Positions 43,145 through 53,734 of a stretch of 64,000 nt of DNA are shown here, one piece after another (within the stretch, counting starts at the first letter, position 1; every line of letters starts with the position of its first letter). The notes under the pieces are model-generated. The model made no database searches and was not told where the DNA came from. It was given only the letters and a program-made list of their open reading frames with translations. Source of the DNA: Hyposmocoma kahamanoa (lineage: Eukaryota > Arthropoda > Insecta > Lepidoptera > Cosmopterigidae). The stretch covers positions 3,911,641-3,975,640 of the forward strand of contig NW_020653391.1 of the NCBI RefSeq assembly GCF_003589595.1. The letters run 5' to 3'. The position numbers were made by a program, and so were the translations under genes.

Positions 43145-43285
43145 GACTCGAACCAAACCAGTACAGTTTTCCCTTAAACTAGTTCGACCTAGAATCAAAT
43201 TCGGGAACTTACGATATATCTCATATGCTTCTGTCTCCCGATTCCCTAGATATAGGCAACAGACCTTCACCTGCCTCTTAGTCAA
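43145..43285 (-). mobile_element. Possible gag-like fragment
   Basis: The minus frame TKRQVKVCCLYLGNRETEAY then EIYRKFPNLI resembles the segment of insect Ty3/gypsy-type gag proteins where the chain is cleaved for helices (..V..LL..G.EA.EIY..F). Only about 45 residues, no protease or polymerase nearby. Weak. Confidence 0.25.
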
Positions 43286-43669
43286 TTTCAGAGCGCTTAG
43301 TAGTGAGTTTTACCAAGGTTGTTCAGTGATAGAATAAACAGTAATAAGTTATTAACTTAATTACTCTTCCACTATATCGTGATCTATATTTAGTAAAAGG
43401 TACATCGCGTGCAAGGGTCAAATTAAAACGCTGGTACGCGAATAAGTGCATTAGTCGATTGTAAATGGCGTCGACTGACGTCATTGTTTTGCATTTTTCA
43501 AAAAAATTAAGGTTAAGGTCGAAATGTGCTACGTATTTCCATTTTCAATTTATTTCAACAGAATAATTACAGGACAAGCATCGCAAAGTGAAGTATTAAA
43601 CTTAACTAAAATTCCAAGATTTGCTCTCAGGAAAATCTATTGACATATAGCGTATTTCTCTTTTTTTAA

Positions 43670-43735
43670 GATCATAAATGATTCGACAAATAAGTCGCGG
43701 GCCTAGTGGTAAGCCCACACTTAACAGTTTAAGTA
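43670..43735 (-). repeat. B repeat 3' fragment
   Basis: CGACAAATAAGTCGCGGGCC, TAGTGGTAAGCCCACACTTA. Opposite in orientation to the adjoining B copy. Confidence 0.6.
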
Positions 43736-43746
43736 GGAAGTACAGA

Positions 43747-43998
43747 TCCTTGTGAAAGAGTTCATCCAAGGAAGTAACTTATTACTGGTATTCCGTTTGG
43801 AGGGTAAGCGTTCTGGTGAAATTACAGGCACATGGACTTGTCAACTCATGTCTCAGAGTAACGGGCGTAGTGGCAATGCCCTTCAGAATTTTGCGATTCA
43901 AGCTCTGAGTGGCAATGCAAGTGATATGGATAGGCGTGTCGCTTACCATCAAGCCCACAACTTGTTCATCCCGTCACTTGGTAACATATTAAAAAAAC
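43747..43998 (+). mobile_element. B repeat copy, plus
   Basis: ATCCTTGTGAAAGAGTTCAT to CATCCCGTCACTTGGTAACA. It keeps an open frame of 84 codons, ending AYHQAHNLFIPSLGNILK, a reading frame that recurs in other B copies. Confidence 0.85.
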
Positions 43999-44014
43999 TA
44001 GGGTAGTGTGGCTA

Positions 44015-44362
44015 CCCAACTCTTCCCAGAGGTTTAAATTGCAAAGACCTGAGGGGCACTGCCACTGCGCCTTTCACCCTAAGATCTGTTACACAGTGTG
44101 AGTTTTAGCAGCGATGCAGTCGTTATTCGTCTACCTTTACACACGCGCACAATTTTAAACAGCGATGCAAACGCGCGACTGCTTCGATACAAACGCGCGA
44201 TTGTATCGCTACACTTGGGATTCTTGGCGATTGCACCGATGCAATCGATGCGAGTGTAACCACTCGAAGACATAAAGCTGACAAGTGCTTTGTGCCTATA
44301 GCTTCACCAGCACCTTTCAAAACCTAAGCCCAATGATACTTACATTAAAGCTAGACGGCATT
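44015..44362 (-). mobile_element. B repeat copy, minus, with a ~175 bp insertion
   Basis: GCAAAGACCTGAGGGGCACT at left, then B is broken at about 44,086 and resumes at 44,265 with AAGACATAAAGCTGACAAGT and TAGCTTCACCAGCACC. See the insert at 44,086-44,264. Confidence 0.8.
44086..44264. repeat. Insert with CGCGCGA-containing reiterated units
   Basis: Bounded by GTTACAC and GTGTAAC in inverted order. Within it, GCGATGCAAACGCGCGACTG, CGATACAAACGCGCGATTG and CGATTGCACCGATGCAATCG are variants of one ~20 bp unit in both orientations. AAGA lies on both sides and may be the target duplication. Identity unknown. Confidence 0.5.
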
Positions 44363-44465
44363 AATAAGTATGTACTTGTACACGTATGTATACGTATACT
44401 GAGAGTCAATTTCACCATATTTTTAAAATCTACAATAGAAAGTGTTTCTTGTCACTAATTTCATA

Positions 44466-44631
44466 ATGGATTCCAAGCAAAAAAACACACAAGGCACGTC
44501 AGACTTCTCAAAGAAGCTGTCACGTCACGATGCGGACGAAACTGACGTGCGTCATGTTGACACGTTTGAATGGCGCGCCTTAGAGGAGTGGAAATCACAT
44601 ACTGTTACGTACGAGTACAAAAACATCGTTA
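44466..44631 (+). CDS. Possible short coding segment, unknown
   Basis: The ATG in TCATAATGGATTCC opens MDSKQKNTQGTSDFSKKLSR, HDADETDVRHVDTFEWRALE, EWKSHTVTYEYKNIVIKF. The composition is hydrophilic and protein-like with CpG-rich codons. It can end at a moderate donor TTTG|GTAATT or, unspliced, at a stop three codons later. No family recognised, and no promoter. It may be chance or an old transposon piece. Confidence 0.2.
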
Positions 44632-44658
44632 TAAAATTTGGTAATTGATTTTACTCAC

Positions 44659-44703
44659 AGTGTCGCCAGAAGCATAATTTGGATGAATTTCGACTTACTT
44701 ACC
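44659..44703 (-). promoter_or_regulatory. Juxtaposed splice acceptor/donor (recursive-splice-like site)
   Basis: On the minus strand TTTTACTGATTTTTATT (branch-point-like CTGAT), a long T-rich tract and TTTTCAG end at 44,703. GTAAGTAAG starts at the very next base. This is the ratchet-point arrangement (AG|GTAAGT). As at 2,110, another good donor follows, ACT|GTGAGT, 44 nt later (GT at 44,658), so a 44 nt cassette or recursive exon is also possible. It lies outside any repeat I recognise. Confidence 0.45.
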
Positions 44704-44867
44704 TGAAAATAAAAAAATAAAAATCAGTAAAACAAAAACAAAAGTTCGCCGAAACACGGAATTCAGAAGCGGGCTAAAATACTAATAATTTTACTACGGA
44801 ACAGACGACGAACGGAAACAGAAACGGAAACAGATGTCACATATTAATATTCACATTATTACCTTGG

Positions 44868-44938
44868 CGGCAGAAATATATAAGGTGGCAATACTTCTCT
44901 GGACAAATTCCTTCACAAGGAGCTCTACTGCTACTAAA
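44868..44938 (-). repeat. B repeat 5' fragment
   Basis: CTTGGCGGCAGAAATATATA, TTCACAAGGAGCTCTACTGC. Confidence 0.8.
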
Positions 44939-44959
44939 CAAGCTCTACAATGTTAGTGG

Positions 44960-45110
44960 GTAAAGATTCCATCATCACCGAAGACTCATTGAAAGACCAA
45001 CTGCTGAGCACCAGTTTCTTCCAGGCTGGGTTTGGACCCGAGTCCAGCGTGCAAGTTCATCACAAAGATTTCTTTCACCGTTCGCGAAAAATATCACATT
45101 GAATAATCAC
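44960..45110 (-). repeat. SINE G fragment
   Basis: CTGCTGAGCACCAGTTTCTT, TTTGGACCCGAGTCCAGCGT and GCAAGTTCATCACAAAGATT follow family G order, well diverged. Confidence 0.4.
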
Positions 45111-45664
45111 AAAATGTATGTAACTTGGAAATTAAAGTCACAGGTCTCCTTACCTTTGACATTATTATATTTAGGACTATGTTTTACAATTAACATATTA
45201 TGTAGTCTGTGAAATACAGTTATAATTTCTGACATCTGTCAATTTTAATCAAACCACACCTTGGCCTATCAACGGTATTACACCTACATAATTTGTAGGA
45301 TTCTGAACCTTAATTCTATACAGTTACGGAGAAATCAATGTAATTGCTAAGTGTGAAACGATTTAATGAATCAGAGTATACGGATAGGGTGTGTTCATAT
45401 TGGAGGCGAATGTAAAATGAGGCTAGGAGTTTTGTAATTTTTTTGTGCAATATATTTTCTTGCGAAAAAATGAAACATACTTGTATTTACAAGTAGCCAG
45501 TCGAAGAAGGTTGATGTTATAAACAAGGACCATGCGATCGACGACGCTTCAGTCCGAAATGCTGTCTCGACAGCGTCAGACGACTTCCTGTCATTGTACA
45601 GATAGACCGTACAATATTTAATCACGAAAAGATTCCTAATAAGTCCTTAATTGTTAAGTTTTAC

Positions 45665-46045
45665 GGCCTCTTCGTTCTTCTTTTTCTTCTTAGTGTGCCG
45701 CTTCTCTACGAAGGTTGGCGACCATCATGGCTATTCTCATTTCTGAAACTGCTGTACGAAAGCAGGGAACGTGTGCTAAGGAGGAACCAGTCTCTCAGGT
45801 TCTTCAACCACGAGGTTTTCCTTGTGCCACGACTACACTTTCCTGGCATTATTAGTTGAAGAATCCGGTATCTGTTGTCCATCATTACGTGGCTAAAATA
45901 CTGCAGCTTCCTTTCCTTTACAGTTCTGAGTATTTCCGAATTTATTCCCATTCGACGGAGAGCCTCAACATTGGTGACCTTTTGTACCCACGTTTTGGCC
46001 ACTTCATTAATACAGCTGGGTCAAGTACGATACTATGAAACAGCA
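45665..46045 (-). mobile_element. RTE-like LINE C-terminal segment (family T)
   Basis: Minus frame: TWVQKVTNVEALRRMGINSE, ILRTVKERKLQYFSHVMMDN, RYRILQLIMPGK, TSWLKNLRDWF. After one frameshift it ends FRTAVSEMRIAMMVANLRRE and stops at about 45,690, followed by an AGAAGAAAAAGAAGAAC tail. Sister of 26,455-26,812. Confidence 0.9.
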
Positions 46046-46074
46046 GTTTTTTTCCGGTGCTTGTAAGAGGATTC

Positions 46075-46225
46075 TATGAAGAAAATTAGTCAGTAACTTT
46101 TTGTGCTTAAATATATACACATATACATAATGTGTTTCATGTATTTCAAATTTAATTTTATCACTTTCATGTGATAAAAACACTTTTGACGTAATATGAC
46201 CGCATGTGGCCTCACTATAACCTAA
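46075..46225 (+). repeat. Q-family repeat
   Basis: TTCTATGAAGAAAATTAGTC, AACTTTTTGTGCTTAAATAT, and AATATGACCGCATGTGGCCT near the end. Confidence 0.45.
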
Positions 46226-46305
46226 GGTACGATATTATCCATAGAAATGTGAAAAGGTCTAAAAAATGGTAAACTATGTCGATTCGAGCGAGTGAGTGCT
46301 ATAAT

Positions 46306-46417
46306 TGTAGGGCTAGCATGACACAGGGCGCGACTTGCGCGAGAGCGACATAAAGCGCGAGATCTCTATTTATGTCGCTCTCGCATTAGTCGCACCCTGT
46401 GTCGTGCTAGCCCTACA
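46306..46417. mobile_element. Palindromic MITE (M3)
   Basis: TGTAGGGCTAGCATGACACA and GCGAGAGCGACATAAA at left face TTTATGTCGCTCTCGC and TGTGTCGTGCTAGCCCTACA at right. The arms cover nearly the whole 112 bp and would fold into one hairpin. Confidence 0.85.
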
Positions 46418-46504
46418 GAATAGCGAAGCAGGACGATATTGACTTTTTCAATAAATACTTCTTCAAATCAACTTAGTCGACTACTCTGTAATCAGTTTTT
46501 TATT

Positions 46505-46718
46505 CTTTTCCTTTTTTATAATACCAAGTGAAGAGACATTTGCAGTGACACTCAGGGCTTTAAATCGATCGATCAAAGATCTTAGGGGCACTGTAATTTC
46601 ACCAACATCCTTACCCTTCCAAACCGGAACGCAGTAATGCTCATATTACTGCTTGGCGGCAAAAATAGGTAAGGTACTTTTTACAAAAATAGGAAAGCTC
46701 TTTTACAAGGAGCTCTTC
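46505..46718 (-). mobile_element. B repeat copy, minus, internal deletion
   Basis: TTTTTATAATACCAAGTGAA, CTTACCCTTCCAAACCGGAA, CAAAAATAGGTAAGGTAC, ending ACAAGGAGCTCTTC. Confidence 0.85.
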
Positions 46719-46939
46719 TAAATAAAATAGGTAAGAATTTCTCTTTTTTTTTTCTTTTGAGTGTTTACACACTTCTACTAAAAAGTTTAACTGTTAACTT
46801 ATTATTTGTGGAAACTTGTAATTGGCCATCTATATTTATTACTGTAACTATTTATATACCTAGCTGTTAGTTTTCCTGAAAAATAAAATAACCATGAAAA
46901 GTTTTGAATAAAACAAAAATGTAAATGCTTTGAAAATAA

Positions 46940-47025
46940 AACTATTTTCTTGGGTCTAAATCACGAATAGGTATTTGTTTTTTTTTTCAAACAAACCAAC
47001 GTTTAGAACCCTTTGCAGATTAATT
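46940..47025 (+). repeat. D-family arm
   Basis: AAACTATTTTCTTGGGTCTA, TTTCAAACAAACCAACG, AGAACCCTTTGCAG. Confidence 0.6.
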
Positions 47026-47029
47026 AGGT

Positions 47030-48640
47030 ACATTCCCAATGAGTAACAACCACGAAAACCGAACAACTCGATAAAAAGCACTTTTAAATAGCAATTCAAC
47101 AGCGTCGATGGGCAAGTGTCAAAACTCGCCTTGTCTCAAATATCATCGCATATCTGAACGCAGTCTCGGCAGAGATGCTCCATTCACGGTCTCCTCCCAC
47201 TCTCGTGTAACGGTAATTTTTTATCTTCGTATTTCCGACCGGGCTTAATACCACCATTAGCATATTTATTTCGTCCAAACATATACTTTTCAACGCACAT
47301 GTACGCGTTACGTACATGAATATGAATGTACATAAGTTTCATTTGTGAGCGTTAATAATATGCAGTTAAAAGTCATTGGCTTTACGAAAATATACCTTTG
47401 CTCCAAAATGGCCGACACTGTTTAAAAAGATAGAAATAATATATTATTATGTACATAAAATTGGTTTAAACAATGATCTTGAGTAAAAAAAATTTAAGTT
47501 ACAGTTGAATGTTTACAGATCATATAACTTTGAAAAAAAATGTGTTTAGTGTGTCATTGGAAATCTACAATAGAGGATCTAGTTAAAAGCAATCACTTTT
47601 AAAGCTGGAATTTGTTAAAAAAAAATGAAATTATATAAGCCAGTAACTTTTTAATTTGGAACTCGGCTGGTGGCCTTTGAGCCTTTAAAAAAATCTAGTC
47701 ACTCAACCGTACACCCACGCGGGAGGCGTTCGAAAATTCGAAATCCGAACACATTTGCAATTCAAAATGAACGGCCGATGACGTAGCAGGAAATTGAAGT
47801 TATATGTAATTATTTTTACTTGTATTTCCTATGGCAGGAGATTTTGGTAAAAGACAATCTCTAAGTAACAAAACCTTTGGAGACGTAATGAAATGGCTCT
47901 ACAACGAAAGTGTGCCACCGAATACAACCATAGACTGATGAGACTTGATCTTGATGAGATGAAACTGAAAAATGCTCATTCATAAGAAGGCATCGTAAGT
48001 TTCGTTTGTATATTTATCATTTGTCTTAAAAAACTCATAATAATATCAAAAACTCCAAAAAGTAGTAGACCACCGCCAAATATTTGAAACCAAAAAGTAA
48101 TTATCATTAATGACAGGATTTATACCAGGGTTATTCACTTTTTTCTCCCAACATTTTAGAGCGGATTTACATTTCTTCATCTAGTTCTATTGCACTAATA
48201 ACGTGTTGTACCAAAATGGTGCCTAAAAATATACCTTTTTTTAACAAAAGAAGGAGAAGGTTCTCAATTGGACTATAGCCTAGCCTTGGCAAAATTAAAG
48301 AGAAATCTCGGTGCACATCATTTTTATTGCAAGATTTTTATTGTAGAGGTAGAAACAAAGAGAAGCCTCTTGCTTACGCAAAGGAGAAGGAGAGGCCTAG
48401 AAGGGCTTGTATTCGTACATATATATTGCTGCTTTATAAGAAGTTAGGTTTACGTGATTGAAGGACACATCGTTTCTCTTTGAGAATTATGGTGGTAGTG
48501 ACGACGGAAGTAAGAATACCGAAGAACAAGAATTAGAGAACGATTCAAAATTTAAAAAACAAGTAACCAGAAACCAGGGAACAACGTGATAAAAAGATGG
48601 GATGACGATGGAAGAGGTCGCATCGTCACAAGACTGTATT
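47030..48640. other. Unassigned AT-rich DNA
   Basis: No supported gene. GAGAAGGTTCTCAATTGGAC near 48,252 suggests a small C-family scrap. Confidence 0.25.
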
Positions 48641-48644
48641 TGTT

Positions 48645-48880
48645 GTTGTGTATATTATGCGATTACGCCGACATCTGTAACCGTTTCGATGACTCTTTTT
48701 TTTTGTTAGAAAAGAAATACTTTACTCCCGAGGTAGGAATCCCATTCAAAATTGAAGAACATATTCCATATTGACAAATTGGAGGATGAACCCCATTTAT
48801 TGGATTTCACAATTTTGCCGTTAACCGATTTTAATAAAACTTTGCAAATGTATGTAATTCTACAAATAGGTTTTTTTTAC
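48645..48880 (+). mobile_element. C-family repeat, diverged
   Basis: TATTATGCGATTACGCC, TTTTTTTTGTTAGAAAAG, GAATCCCATTCAAAATTGAA, GCCGTTAACCGATTTTAATA, TTTGCAAATGTATGTAATTC. Confidence 0.7.
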
Positions 48881-48884
48881 GTTA

Positions 48885-50060
48885 ATAATTATTACAAATT
48901 GTAATTGTCGACAAAACAGATCTTCATTTTACTTATATATTATTGTATAATTATACATATATACAGTCTAAATTTATGTGATATATCTCGGTATTTTAAG
49001 CTACTTAAAAATAGATGCGAAGTACTCGATAGCACGAAACAATGTATTTGATGATTGAATGACGTGTTGTCAGCAATGCTTTCTAAACTCGAAAAACATA
49101 TTTTTGCGCTAAAACATAAATAATTTTTTGACCCCTGGCCACTGGATGCATATAAAATAATGACAATGAAACAGAAACATAATTATTTGCAAGAAAACAA
49201 GGGTCCAACATCAAAAACATTTAACTATATAAAAAAACCGAATGAACAAAAGACGATACAACATTCATCTTGCAAAGGGCAGATAAACCTCATTTGCATT
49301 ATAGTAGTGGCACTTGTTTATCGACATATCGATACACAATTAGTGTCGGCCAGTCAAAGGGCTCGATATCGATAAATTAAAGAAGACATGTGGAGACAAA
49401 ACGCGATCTTATCGTTTAGGGATTTCGTTCAGGGTTTTCAAGAGACTCCGAATTAGTACTAAAAACATTTCTCCGGATAATGTAAAGTGTGATAAGAAAA
49501 TGTCTCTTAATGATTTGAACGTTAGAATCCATAGTTATTTTTTTTAAATGATATATGCTTTTAAATAATCGGCGATATTATGAATAAGCAAATTAAGTTG
49601 ACTGAACATTATTATCACAGTTCAAACTCATTTAATTCAGATACGGAATCTGATTTTTCACAATGTCCCTGTTTCGTTATCAAAATACATTCGCAAAATA
49701 ATATTTTCCTCAAGTAATAAACTTGTAATTTTATTGAATAACACAAAAACGAAAGAAGTTTTAAATTCAAACAGAGCCTGAAAATTCAATATCTCCATAA
49801 TTTACTCCAACCTCGCAATAATTCATTGTCCAACCCTATCAATAAACAGTTTATAGTGCGACTAGTATAAGAAGATCCCTGACAGTCTACACAGTAGCCA
49901 CTTATTTAATTAAAAACTTCCTAATAATAAGTAACAATTTATACTGTTCAATAGATAACGCAGATGTTAACGTATTCGAATAAGAAATACAAATTTGGAA
50001 TATGACAGTTTATTTACTGTTAATTTGAAAATCTATTCTATTTTCAAACGATGTCAGAGT
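48885..50060. other. AT-rich, no feature recognised
   Basis: Nothing supported on either strand. Confidence 0.3.
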
Positions 50061-50099
50061 GGAGTTTAAGGTAAACGCACGGATAAATGGTTTAATTCT

Positions 50100-50225
50100 T
50101 GCTTTTGCGCAGGCCGGCCATTGGTCGGTGCGCGGGTAGAGGAGGGGAGGCACGGCGGCGAGTGTAAAGCGTTTTAAACTGAGAGAGGCGGCGTCCACTG
50201 TCAACTAGCCCCAGCTGTCCGTATG
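50100..50225. promoter_or_regulatory. CpG-rich patch, candidate promoter
   Basis: A strong GC/CpG rise: CTTTTGCGCAGGCCGGCCAT, an inverted CCAAT box (CCATTGGTC), GAGGAGGGGAGGCACGGCGG. On the minus strand CTCTCTCAGTTT fits an initiator near 50,182 and is followed by ACCAATGGCCGGCC, a good start context with only a 9-codon frame. Direction is undecided. Confidence 0.3.
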
Positions 50226-50511
50226 AATATGGAACGCAGTAGCGCCTGTACTCTTATATGGAAATTGCTCCGATGCGTCTCAGATGCTGCAATGTTAGTA
50301 CATTACACTAGTGTGTATGCAGCTTGGTAGTCGGTACTTTCGTTTGTAAAGTAGACAGAGTGTAGTTTTGTACTTGGGGTTGTCTTGAAATAGATTTCAT
50401 TAAACATTTTTTTTTTTAATTTTATTGGAAGGACACAAACAGTCATAAGACTTAGGTATTACGAACTATCGACTAACAAACTGAAAATTCCACAAACGAT
50501 AATAAGCTGGT

Positions 50512-50690
50512 GAAATTAGAGGCACATGGGACTTGTCAACTTATGTCTCAGGTTAACGGACACACAGTGGCAGTGCCCCTCAGATCTTTGCGACTTAAAT
50601 CTCTGGATGGTACTACAATTGCTATGGACAGGCGTGTCGCTTACCATCAGACTTGTTCGTCCCGTTACTTGGTATCACGAAATAAATAAA
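50512..50690 (+). mobile_element. B repeat copy, plus, 5' truncated
   Basis: GGTGAAATTAGAGGCACATG, TGCCCCTCAGATCTTTGCGA, CCATCAGACTTGTTCGTCCC. Confidence 0.85.
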
Positions 50691-50872
50691 TAAATAACGC
50701 ACTCACTCATAGCCCCGCACTAGGGAAACCCTGTGTCGCGGGTGCCATAGACACACATGTAAACAACCACCAATGACACCTAAATTCACGAGAGAAATAA
50801 ATGTGGGCCATACAAATATTTCTCACGGCCTGGAACTCGTACCCGGGACCTCTGCGTGGCAGACCAGTACGC
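50691..50872 (-). mobile_element. SINE family A, minus, head truncated
   Basis: Tail AAATAAATAAATAACGCACT at left, GTGTCGCGGGTGCCATAGAC, CTCACGGCCTGGAACTCGTA (eroded B box), ending CTGCGTGGCAGACCAG where B takes over. Confidence 0.85.
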
Positions 50873-51107
50873 CAAACAGTAATGTCAGTATTACGATGTT
50901 TCGGTTTTGAAGGGCAAGGCGTTAGTGAAATTACAGGCACATGTTACTTGTCAACTAATGTCTCAGGGTGATGGGCGCAGTGGCAGTGCCCCTTAGATCA
51001 TTGCGTTTTAAAGCTCTGAATAGCACTGCATCGGTTATGGACTGGCGTGTACCTTACCATCAGGCGCACGACTTGCTCGTCCCATCACTAATGTTACAAA
51101 ACAAACT
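50873..51107 (+). mobile_element. B repeat copy, plus, 5' truncated
   Basis: AAACAGTAATGTCAGTATTA, AGTGAAATTACAGGCACATG, GCACGACTTGCTCGTCCCAT. With the copy at 50,512 it brackets SINE A. Confidence 0.85.
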
Positions 51108-51502
51108 TACATATGAAAACTTTATCACTTGTTAGAGTAGGTACGCTGTTTTATATCATGTGAAGAAGAAAACGGGATAGTCTATTCGTAACTTAGAATA
51201 TAGCGCAAGAATATGCACAATAATCTATTATATTATTGTAACGATGTGCAAGTTACAAGAAGCGGACGTGAGTCAGAGGCCACCGCGGTAGGTAACACAC
51301 TCATATTATTATAAGGAGCTATGCTCGTATGTGCGTGTAATGTAAAGCGATTAATATTGAATTGACGCTGCCGTCTGTGGTATGAAGAAAACCAAGGTCG
51401 AAAGGAACGCACTGGAGTATTTAGAACTGAATTCGCAATATAGAATATAGTTATTTATTGGATGCATTGAAGAATCCCATGTAATTTGTTAGTACATAGT
51501 AG

Positions 51503-51752
51503 TCGTAGAGCTCCTTGTGAAAGAGTTCGTCCAGGGAAGTACTGCCACCTTATCTATTTTTACCGCCAAACAGTGGTTTGAACATTGTTGCGTTCCGATT
51601 TCGAAGGATGTTGGTGAAATCACAGGCACATGGAACTTGTCAACTTATATTGCAGGATATCGGGTGCAGTGATAGTACCCTACAGATATTTGTGATTTAA
51701 TGCTCTGAGTGGCACAGCAACTGTTATGGATAGGCGTATCGTGTACCAGAAA
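51503..51752 (+). mobile_element. B repeat copy, plus
   Basis: GTAGAGCTCCTTGTGAAAGA, GAAGTACTGCCACCTTATCT, TGCAGGATATCGGGTGCAGT, ending GGATAGGCGTATCGTG. Confidence 0.9.
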
Positions 51753-52123
51753 AAGTACGTCACAATATTGGTATATGTATTATGGTCGTCATAAAAAATA
51801 AGAGGCACCTTTTAACACTTCTCATAGCAACGTAAATAGGGATGTGAACTAAACATGTACGTGATCATTTTTTTGAGTCTGTTACCGTGTAGATTCTTTT
51901 TTGGTGTCATTGGTTTTCAGTTCTAGATAGAACAATTAACATTTATTTAAGCTCTATAGAGTTTCATAAAATAACAAGTATTTGAAATGACCACAATGGC
52001 AACCGATAGTTAAATAGCCAAATTCTGGAGCAATACAAAAAAACTTCATAATATAAGTTTTTATTCACTGTCATCGAAAGACGAGCAAAAATTGTCAGTT
52101 GTACTATGTCTGTACCTATAACA

Positions 52124-52161
52124 TTTGATTTTCAATCATATTATCGATGATTGAAAATCAA
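52124..52161. repeat. Perfect hairpin, 16 bp stem
   Basis: TTTGATTTTCAATCAT then six bases, then the exact complement ATGATTGAAAATCAAA. Confidence 0.85.
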
Positions 52162-52652
52162 AATCAAAATCAATATTTTTTTAAGTGAAATTGGATTGAC
52201 TCGGTGAAATTCGGCGAATAATTGGTTACAACACTATTATTAAAAAAAATTGACTGAAGACGTAACTGTTTTTAAGACGTTTTGGACTAACTTAAAATGT
52301 CGTTTTATTTTGGAATTCATGTTCAAATAATACTTGAAATATGTTCTATCATCGCATCGCAAAAATTTATACATTCTTTCAAAACCCAATAAGTCAATAA
52401 TTGTGTGTTTACTGTTTCATTGATTGCATTCAAAGTTACATATCTACTGTCATCTCCCTTAGCTGTCAAATTGGCCCTCTTACATTGTGACGACTATAGT
52501 GATGTTCAAATTGCCAAATAATCAGTCGGTCCACCTGATAGAAAGAGTACTTGTGAAACTTCAGGCATGTGGGACATGTCAATCGATTGATCTTCACAGG
52601 GTATCATAATCAATATTAATTTTGCGCGTGCACTATTACTAAATCAATCGAC

Positions 52653-52885
52653 GATCTCCATTGTCGAGTGGCTTGCACACCGATTTTCATGGTGTCGCCA
52701 TCTCTGAGGTCCCGGGTTGGATCTCAGGCCGGGTCAATGCAAAAAACAAACTTTTCTATATTGTCTCTGGTCTGGGTGTTTGTGGTACCGTCGTTGTTTT
52801 TCCGATTTCCATAAAGTGCTTTAGTTACTTACTTTGGGATCACATCAACGTATGTGTTGTTGTCTAATATTTAATATTTATTTAA
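52653..52885 (+). mobile_element. tRNA-derived SINE (family E)
   Basis: CGATCTCCATTGTCGAGTGG, GTCCCGGGTTGGATCTCAGG, TCTCTGGTCTGGGTGTTTGT, end GTCTAATATTTAATATTTAT. Longer than the copy at 4,367 by a segment before the tail. Confidence 0.85.
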
Positions 52886-52957
52886 AAATAAATTAAAAGC
52901 TCTAGTGCCTAGGGCAATTAATCAAAGGCACTATAAGGCACAATAGTGTTGATATCC

Positions 52958-53207
52958 AGGACACGAACAGGTCGTACCTATCCATTTGCGGTACCACTCA
53001 AAGCTTTAAATCACAAAGGTCTGAGGGGCATTGCCATCGCGCCCGTCACCCTGAAACATAAGTAGATAAGTCCCATGTTTACCAGCGTCCTTATCCTTTG
53101 AAACCCGAATACAGTAATGCTGACATTACCATTTGGCGGTAGAAATATGTAAGGTGGCAGTATTTCGCTGGACGAACTCTTTCACAAGGACTTGTCTACC
53201 ACTACCG
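52958..53207 (-). mobile_element. B repeat copy, minus
   Basis: AAGGTCTGAGGGGCATTGCC, CAGTAATGCTGACATTACCA, CTCTTTCACAAGGACTTG. Confidence 0.85.
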
Positions 53208-53209
53208 AA

Positions 53210-53690
53210 AGCCCTAGTCTGAGTCTAACTTTAGCCTTCATTTCAAAACCTGATAATATATTTTCCTAAGTATAACATGAGTCATTAGATAATCAATTAA
53301 CTGCAATTATTCGTAACAGCGGTCGCCACTTAGCGGTGTTTTTGCTACGCAATCTTCGCCATCTATCTTCGCCGGTAGCTATGTAATTATAGGATCGTAG
53401 ATACTTATTTTGATACCTTGAATTATAAGTACCTAGTAGATAGATACTTGACTGTAGGCAATAAAAACCAGCCTCATGCTGTTTATGCAGGTCACATCGT
53501 CATTAACCCATTTAAGTAACACTATTAGGTATTACACCCGTTTTCACCAATATTGCTTAAATTTTAAAGCAAGGGTTCCTTAGACGATTTTTGTATTCAC
53601 CAACATTTAAATATCACTTACTAGTTTTGAGTAGTTCAATTAAAGGGCTCAAAGCGCCACCTCGAGCATATTTTTTAATATATATATGTA
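53210..53690. other. No feature recognised
   Basis: AT-rich; nothing supported. Confidence 0.3.
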
Positions 53691-53734
53691 ACAGACACTC
53701 GCTTGGCCACAATCTCACCTGATGTTAAGCGACG

